From the NCBI RefSeq assembly GCF_026262505.1, contig NC_067207.1:5588252-5652251 (forward strand): 64,000 bases of DNA, read 5' to 3'. Within the stretch, counting starts at the first letter, position 1; each line of letters opens with the position of its first letter. The notes under the pieces were generated by a model that ran no database searches, had not been told where the DNA came from, and worked only from the letters and a program-made list of their open reading frames with translations. This stretch comes from Trichomonas vaginalis G3. Its lineage: Eukaryota; Parabasalia; Trichomonadida; Trichomonadidae. Of this stretch, positions 60,441-64,000 are shown piece after piece. A program made the translations under genes and the position numbers.

Positions 60441-61030
60441 AAGCCGCGAGCGAAGCGAGTGGCTTAGTTTCGTAATTTCATACAATCTTTTTTCGAATCT
60501 GTTCTTTTCTTAAGCCGCGAGCGAAGCGAGTGGCTTAGTTTCGTAATTTCATACAATCTTTTTTCGAATCTGTTCTTTTCTTAAGCCGCGAGCGAAGCGA
60601 GTGGCTTAGTTTCGTAATTTCATACAATCTTTTTTCGAATCTGTTCTTTTCTTAAGCCGCGAGCGAAGCGAGTGGCTTAGTTTCGTAATTTCATACAATC
60701 TTTTTTCGAATCTGTTCTTTTCTTAAGCCGCGAGCGAAGCGAGTGGCTTAGTTTCGTAATTTCATACAATCTTTTTTCGAATCTGTTCTTTTCTTAAGCC
60801 GCGAGCGAAGCGAGTGGCTTAGTTTCGTAATTTCATACAATCTTTTTTCGAATCTGTTCTTTTCTTAAGCCGCGAGCGAAGCGAGTGGCTTAGTTTCGTA
60901 ATTTCATACAATCTTTTTTCGAATCTGTTCTTTTCTTAAGCCGCGAGCGAAGCGAGTGGCTTAGTTTCGTAATTTCATACAATTATTTTTCGAATTTGTT
61001 CTTTTTGTCAACCGCGAGCGAAGCGAGTGG
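60441..61030. repeat. 71-bp minisatellite, eight full copies plus a degenerate one
   Basis: AAGCCGCGAGCGAAGCGAGT begins at 60441, 60512, 60583, 60654, 60725, 60796, 60867 and 60938, exactly 71 bp apart; a ninth changed copy starts at about 61010. The GC-rich 25-nt core AAGCCGCG...GTGGCTT can fold into a short hairpin. The other 46 bp are AT-rich. Copies are nearly identical, a sign of recent amplification, and this makes the right arm of MULE-2 about 600 bp longer than the left. Confidence 0.92.
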
Positions 61031-61224
61031 CTTTTTATTTTTTAAAATTTTTTTCTTTCTTACTTTTTTTTCCCTTACTTACAAATTTGATAGTAACTTA
61101 CCAAATCTCTCTATCATATAATAATAAATTAATCCATTCTTTGTTTCAAATCTGACACTTTACATTTCTGACATGTAAACATGTCACTTTTCACTTCACC
61201 TCACTGGGCAAGTTTATGCCCCCC

Positions 61225-61317
61225 TCGTAAGAAATGAACGGAACAAAATTCGTGACTGTGAATCAATTAATGGATAAACTTTCACCAATTCTCACCCAGG
61301 TTAAACAAGTAGACGTT
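61225..61317 (+). repeat. 93-bp direct repeat, right copy
   Basis: Partner of 57614-57706. It contains the start codon of the frame at 61234. Confidence 0.9.
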
Positions 61318-61536
61318 TATTTTGATGATTGCGTACAAAGTTTATTTTATAAAGGTAAGTTTAATATTAAACCTATTGCTTTTGCATTTGATGGTAAATT
61401 AATCGAAAATTCAAAAATTTGGGAATTAATTCCGGATATTGAATTTATAACAAATATTAAGGATAAATGGTTTTGTAATAAACAGAAATTCATCAAAAGT
61501 GACAGCTCTCAATTTTTTGACATTTGTAAATTCTAA
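61234..61536 (+). CDS. Hypothetical 100-residue protein, displaced by MULE-2
   Basis: The protein starts MNGTKFVTVNQLMDKLSPIL and has a DVYFDDCVQSLFYKGKF region and a KPIAFAFDGKLIE segment of strands. I recognise no family. The identical first 28 codons are also present 3.6 kb upstream, before MULE-2; without the insertion the frame would start 65 bp after the stop of the gene at 56968. It therefore now has the MULE end as its upstream sequence. Confidence 0.45.
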   Translation: MNGTKFVTVNQLMDKLSPILTQVKQVDVYFDDCVQSLFYKGKFNIKPIAFAFDGKLIENSKIWELIPDIEFITNIKDKWFCNKQKFIKSDSSQFFDICKF

Positions 61537-62149
61537 ATTGAATGAGAAAAATGAAATAATACTAAGCATAATACAATATTCTAGATTTAATTATAATTAG
61601 GAAAAAGTTAGTTTTGAGAGTACTTTTCATAGGCATATAGAATGAAATCTTCTGAAAAATAATATCACATAAACTCATATTATTTTCTAATATATAACTA
61701 TTTTATATAAAAATCAAATTCAATGATCTTAAAAGCGAAGGATAAACCTCAAAATTTACGAATATAATGAGTGGGAATATAATGCTTATCTATCAGAAAA
61801 CCATATGAAATATCAATTTTTGCTTTACGCCTAATTTTTGACGACAATTAGCAAAAAATGTTAAATGTTAACACTCAGTCCATTTGAATATGAAAAATAA
61901 AATTGACTTTGATTAAATGTTTTTATTTATCATGCAATTCTTCTTGCGACCAAAGATTTGAATAAAAGTTCAAAAAATAAGATAGCTTAAAAAATAATAT
62001 ACGGTAGTGTTTACTAATAGATGAATAGTATATAAATTCTATTAAAATGGATTTGATCCAAAAATATATAAAATTTGATCATAAAAGTAATCGTTTTCAA
62101 TTACTTCTTCATTTTAATTAGAGTAGGTGCCAAAAGTGCTTACTCTTAA
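61537..62149. other. Intergenic spacer
   Basis: AT-rich; no feature recognised. Confidence 0.4.
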
Positions 62150-63834
62150 ACAACCCTTAAGGAAGATTATGGTTACCCAGATACTCTTGACTTTAGTGAC
62201 AGATATAAAGAAGCTATTAGAAAGTTCAAGGAAGGAAATACTGACCCGAACCTATTTAGCTTTATGGTTCAGCATCAAATGGGATATAATCTCAAACCTG
62301 GAAAATACAAGCTCGCTAAGGGATATGATTTAATAGCATATCATCCAAATGACATGAATGAATTTACTCCGAGATATTTGATGTCAGAGCTAAATGATAA
62401 TTCAACTCTCTTCATGAAACGCGTAAAAAATAGAGACGGAACGAAAGAAGAAAGGTTTATGAGTCCAGATGACTTAGATAGGGAACTTGTTAAAAACGGT
62501 CTCGGAATATATGAAATGCCACCAGATGAGGTACAAGAAACTCCACAGGAAGAAGTTCAGATACAACCAGACATGGAAGAAATAGTTCAGCAACAACAGC
62601 TAGAAGAGCCTGAAGGAAACGAACAAGTCCCTCCTTTGGAAACTAACTTCACAGAACTAGATGAAGATTTGGAACAGCCGAAAAATCTTGACCCTGAACA
62701 AGAGTATGAGGAGAATATGGAATCTTTCCAAGAGTCTAAGAAAAATTCGGCTGACATAGTAGAAGGATATCGAAAAATGTTCACCGACATACAAAAGACT
62801 CCAACATCAGATGAAAATATTCAGCATAGAATGGAAGTACTGAAAGAAAATGTACGCAAATACAATAATCCTTTTTACTTACGACCATATAACGTTCAAT
62901 CTTTGGCTGAACTCGGTGAAAATAAAAGGTTAAATTTCAACAAAACATATAGAAATGAAACATTGTTTAAAGTTCATTCAGAACCTAACCAATATGGAAA
63001 CAAACCTACTTTTGTTTCTGCAGACTATGGAACTACAATGAAATGGGGTCATAAAGCTAATCCGGATAGGTGGTTCATAAACTTACAACCTCAATTCCAA
63101 GAAGTTGTAGACGCAATGGAAGTGAATGGTGAACCAGATATAACGGGTATTTTCAGCGCGGCTTTAATGCCATTGAAAGATATGAAAGATGCAGATATTT
63201 TGGACCAGTATGAAATGAACATGGCTGAGGGAAATATAACACCTGACGTTCTAGAACATTTATCTCAAAGAACTACACAGAACCATAGAGATGGTATATT
63301 TGGTGAAGAGTTTAGAAAGAAAGTTAGGGAGAGAGAAGGAAGAGAACCTATTGTACATGACCTTGCAAACGAAAGTTTGCAAAATGTCATAAAAACTTAC
63401 TTTGCAGACAATGAACCGAGAAGGGATGAATATTTAAGAAAACTCAAATGGACAGTACCAAATGAAATGTTAGTATTGAAAAACATGTTCCTTGACAAAA
63501 TAAAACCAACTACAGAAATAAATGACGCAAGACTGAAACGTTGGGGAAAAGCTTTCCCATTCACAAAAGATATTATTGGTTACATGGAAAGAAAACCAGA
63601 ATGACTACAAAAACATATATTTGGAAACGAGCTTATTCCATATGGACAAGCTCCGTTTGAAGAGCTTGAACCGGAAACTCAGGAAAGAGTCATGCAAACA
63701 ATACGCGAAGACTCAAATACAAACTATGACAAAATCTTTCTAGGATATAGGTTACCTGAGATGGGCGACGAGTGTGGTAGAATTTACGAAAAAGTGACAC
63801 TTAACCTTAAATTTCCAAACACTATTTTTTGATT
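62150..63834 (+). pseudogene. Broken gene of unknown family, possibly from a virus-like element
   Basis: The longest open frame, 62264-63604, codes 446 residues. Coding-like text extends beyond it on both sides to about 62150 and 63830, so the copy is broken (about two breaks). The N-terminal third is acidic and rich in E, P and Q, and from about residue 185 the protein is helical and rich in charged residues (VREREGREPIVHDLANES, RLKRWGKAFPFTKDI). There is no transmembrane span or known motif. Composition is less AT-rich than the surroundings. It sits in one strand with the genes at 56968 and 61234, as in compact virus-like elements of trichomonads; this is inference and I cannot name a family. 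Confidence 0.35.
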
Positions 63835-64000
63835 GTATTTTGTTATTTATATATTTATATATATATGTATATTTATATATGTATATATTTATATATGTAT
63901 ATATTTATTAGAAACTGCTTCATGGTGTGTTGAGTATTGTTGAATAATTTGAAGTAGTGGTTTTTGAAATCAGCACCCCTATGAGAGCGCTGGCGACCGA
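63835..64000. repeat. TATATATTTA simple repeat and window end
   Basis: TATATTTATATATGTATA-type repeats fill about 63843-63910. The last 90 bp (GCACCCCTATGAGAGCGCTGG) are less AT-rich but too short to interpret. Confidence 0.5.

Larger units (their letters stand above)
57707..61224 (+). mobile_element. MULE-2, second Mutator-like element, with satellite near its right end
   Basis: Outer ends are GGGGCGGCGACAAATTTGCC at 57707 and, read inward from 61224, GGGGGGCATAAACTTGCCC; a related GGGGSG...TTGCCCAG. Inside them are inverted arms of about 500 bp (57735-58250 and 59890-60410) containing 121-bp tandem repeats, the transposase gene at 58426, and a 71-bp minisatellite at 60441-61030 located only on the right. 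The element lies between two identical 93-bp repeats. Confidence 0.82.

Noticed and set aside
60441-61030. Possible CRISPR array
   Set aside because: All 71 bp are repeated, including the part that would be spacer; it is a minisatellite.

Overview
The window looks like nuclear DNA from a parabasalid protist, most likely a Tritrichomonas (T. foetus-like). This is inferred from several signs. The DNA is very AT-rich and uses the standard genetic code. Nearly all genes are single open frames with no visible introns. Several starts carry a trichomonad initiator (TCAYW) 3-24 bases upstream of the ATG. The protein set is trichomonad in style: BTB-like coiled-coil proteins, ankyrin proteins with a long N-terminal domain, four-TM tetraspanin-like proteins and beta-helix surface proteins. 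Transposons are abundant and include Mutator-like elements (MULEs), a mariner and a second transposase family. No tRNA, rRNA or CRISPR array was seen.

Housekeeping part, 1-11 kb: a WD-repeat protein with an EF-hand (partial, minus), a CRM1/exportin-1-like karyopherin, a dead 3'-5' exonuclease, a large coiled-coil protein, and a head-to-head pair of peptidyl-tRNA hydrolase 2 and an exostosin-like glycosyltransferase separated by only a few bases.

Transposon block, 11-20 kb: a complete MULE (11117-13581, 9-bp target duplication, 121-bp tandem repeats, transposase); a 1.8-kb cargo-carrying element with a second copy of itself inserted in reverse inside it (14149-17838, each copy with its own 8-bp target duplication); and a second transposase of the Mutator-like/Kolobok-like type (18474-19841).

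Middle part, 20-50 kb: gene-poor AT-rich DNA with a small MITE, then an armadillo-like protein, a BTB-like protein, a DDX19/Dbp5-like helicase, a beta-helix gene remnant, two coiled-coil or membrane proteins, an APC5-like TPR protein, an ankyrin gene split by a 1.3-kb mariner, a CNOT11 remnant, a GH16 glucanase, a discoidin-like protein and an ABCA-type half transporter.

Accessory part, 50-64 kb: the most striking object is a 3.7-kb non-autonomous element (50147-53821, 9-bp target duplication, about 86-bp terminal inverted repeats). It encodes no transposase and contains arrays of hairpins: three of about 60-81 nt and seven of 61-66 nt, at about 97-124 bp (mostly 121-124 bp) spacing, with compensatory base changes in their stems, plus three further hairpins on a 111-bp repeat. 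After it come a palindromic MITE, a Rab GTPase, an HMG-box protein, and a stretch of unrecognised genes (possibly from a virus-like element) interrupted by a second MULE that is flanked by a 93-bp direct repeat and contains a 71-bp GC-rich minisatellite.
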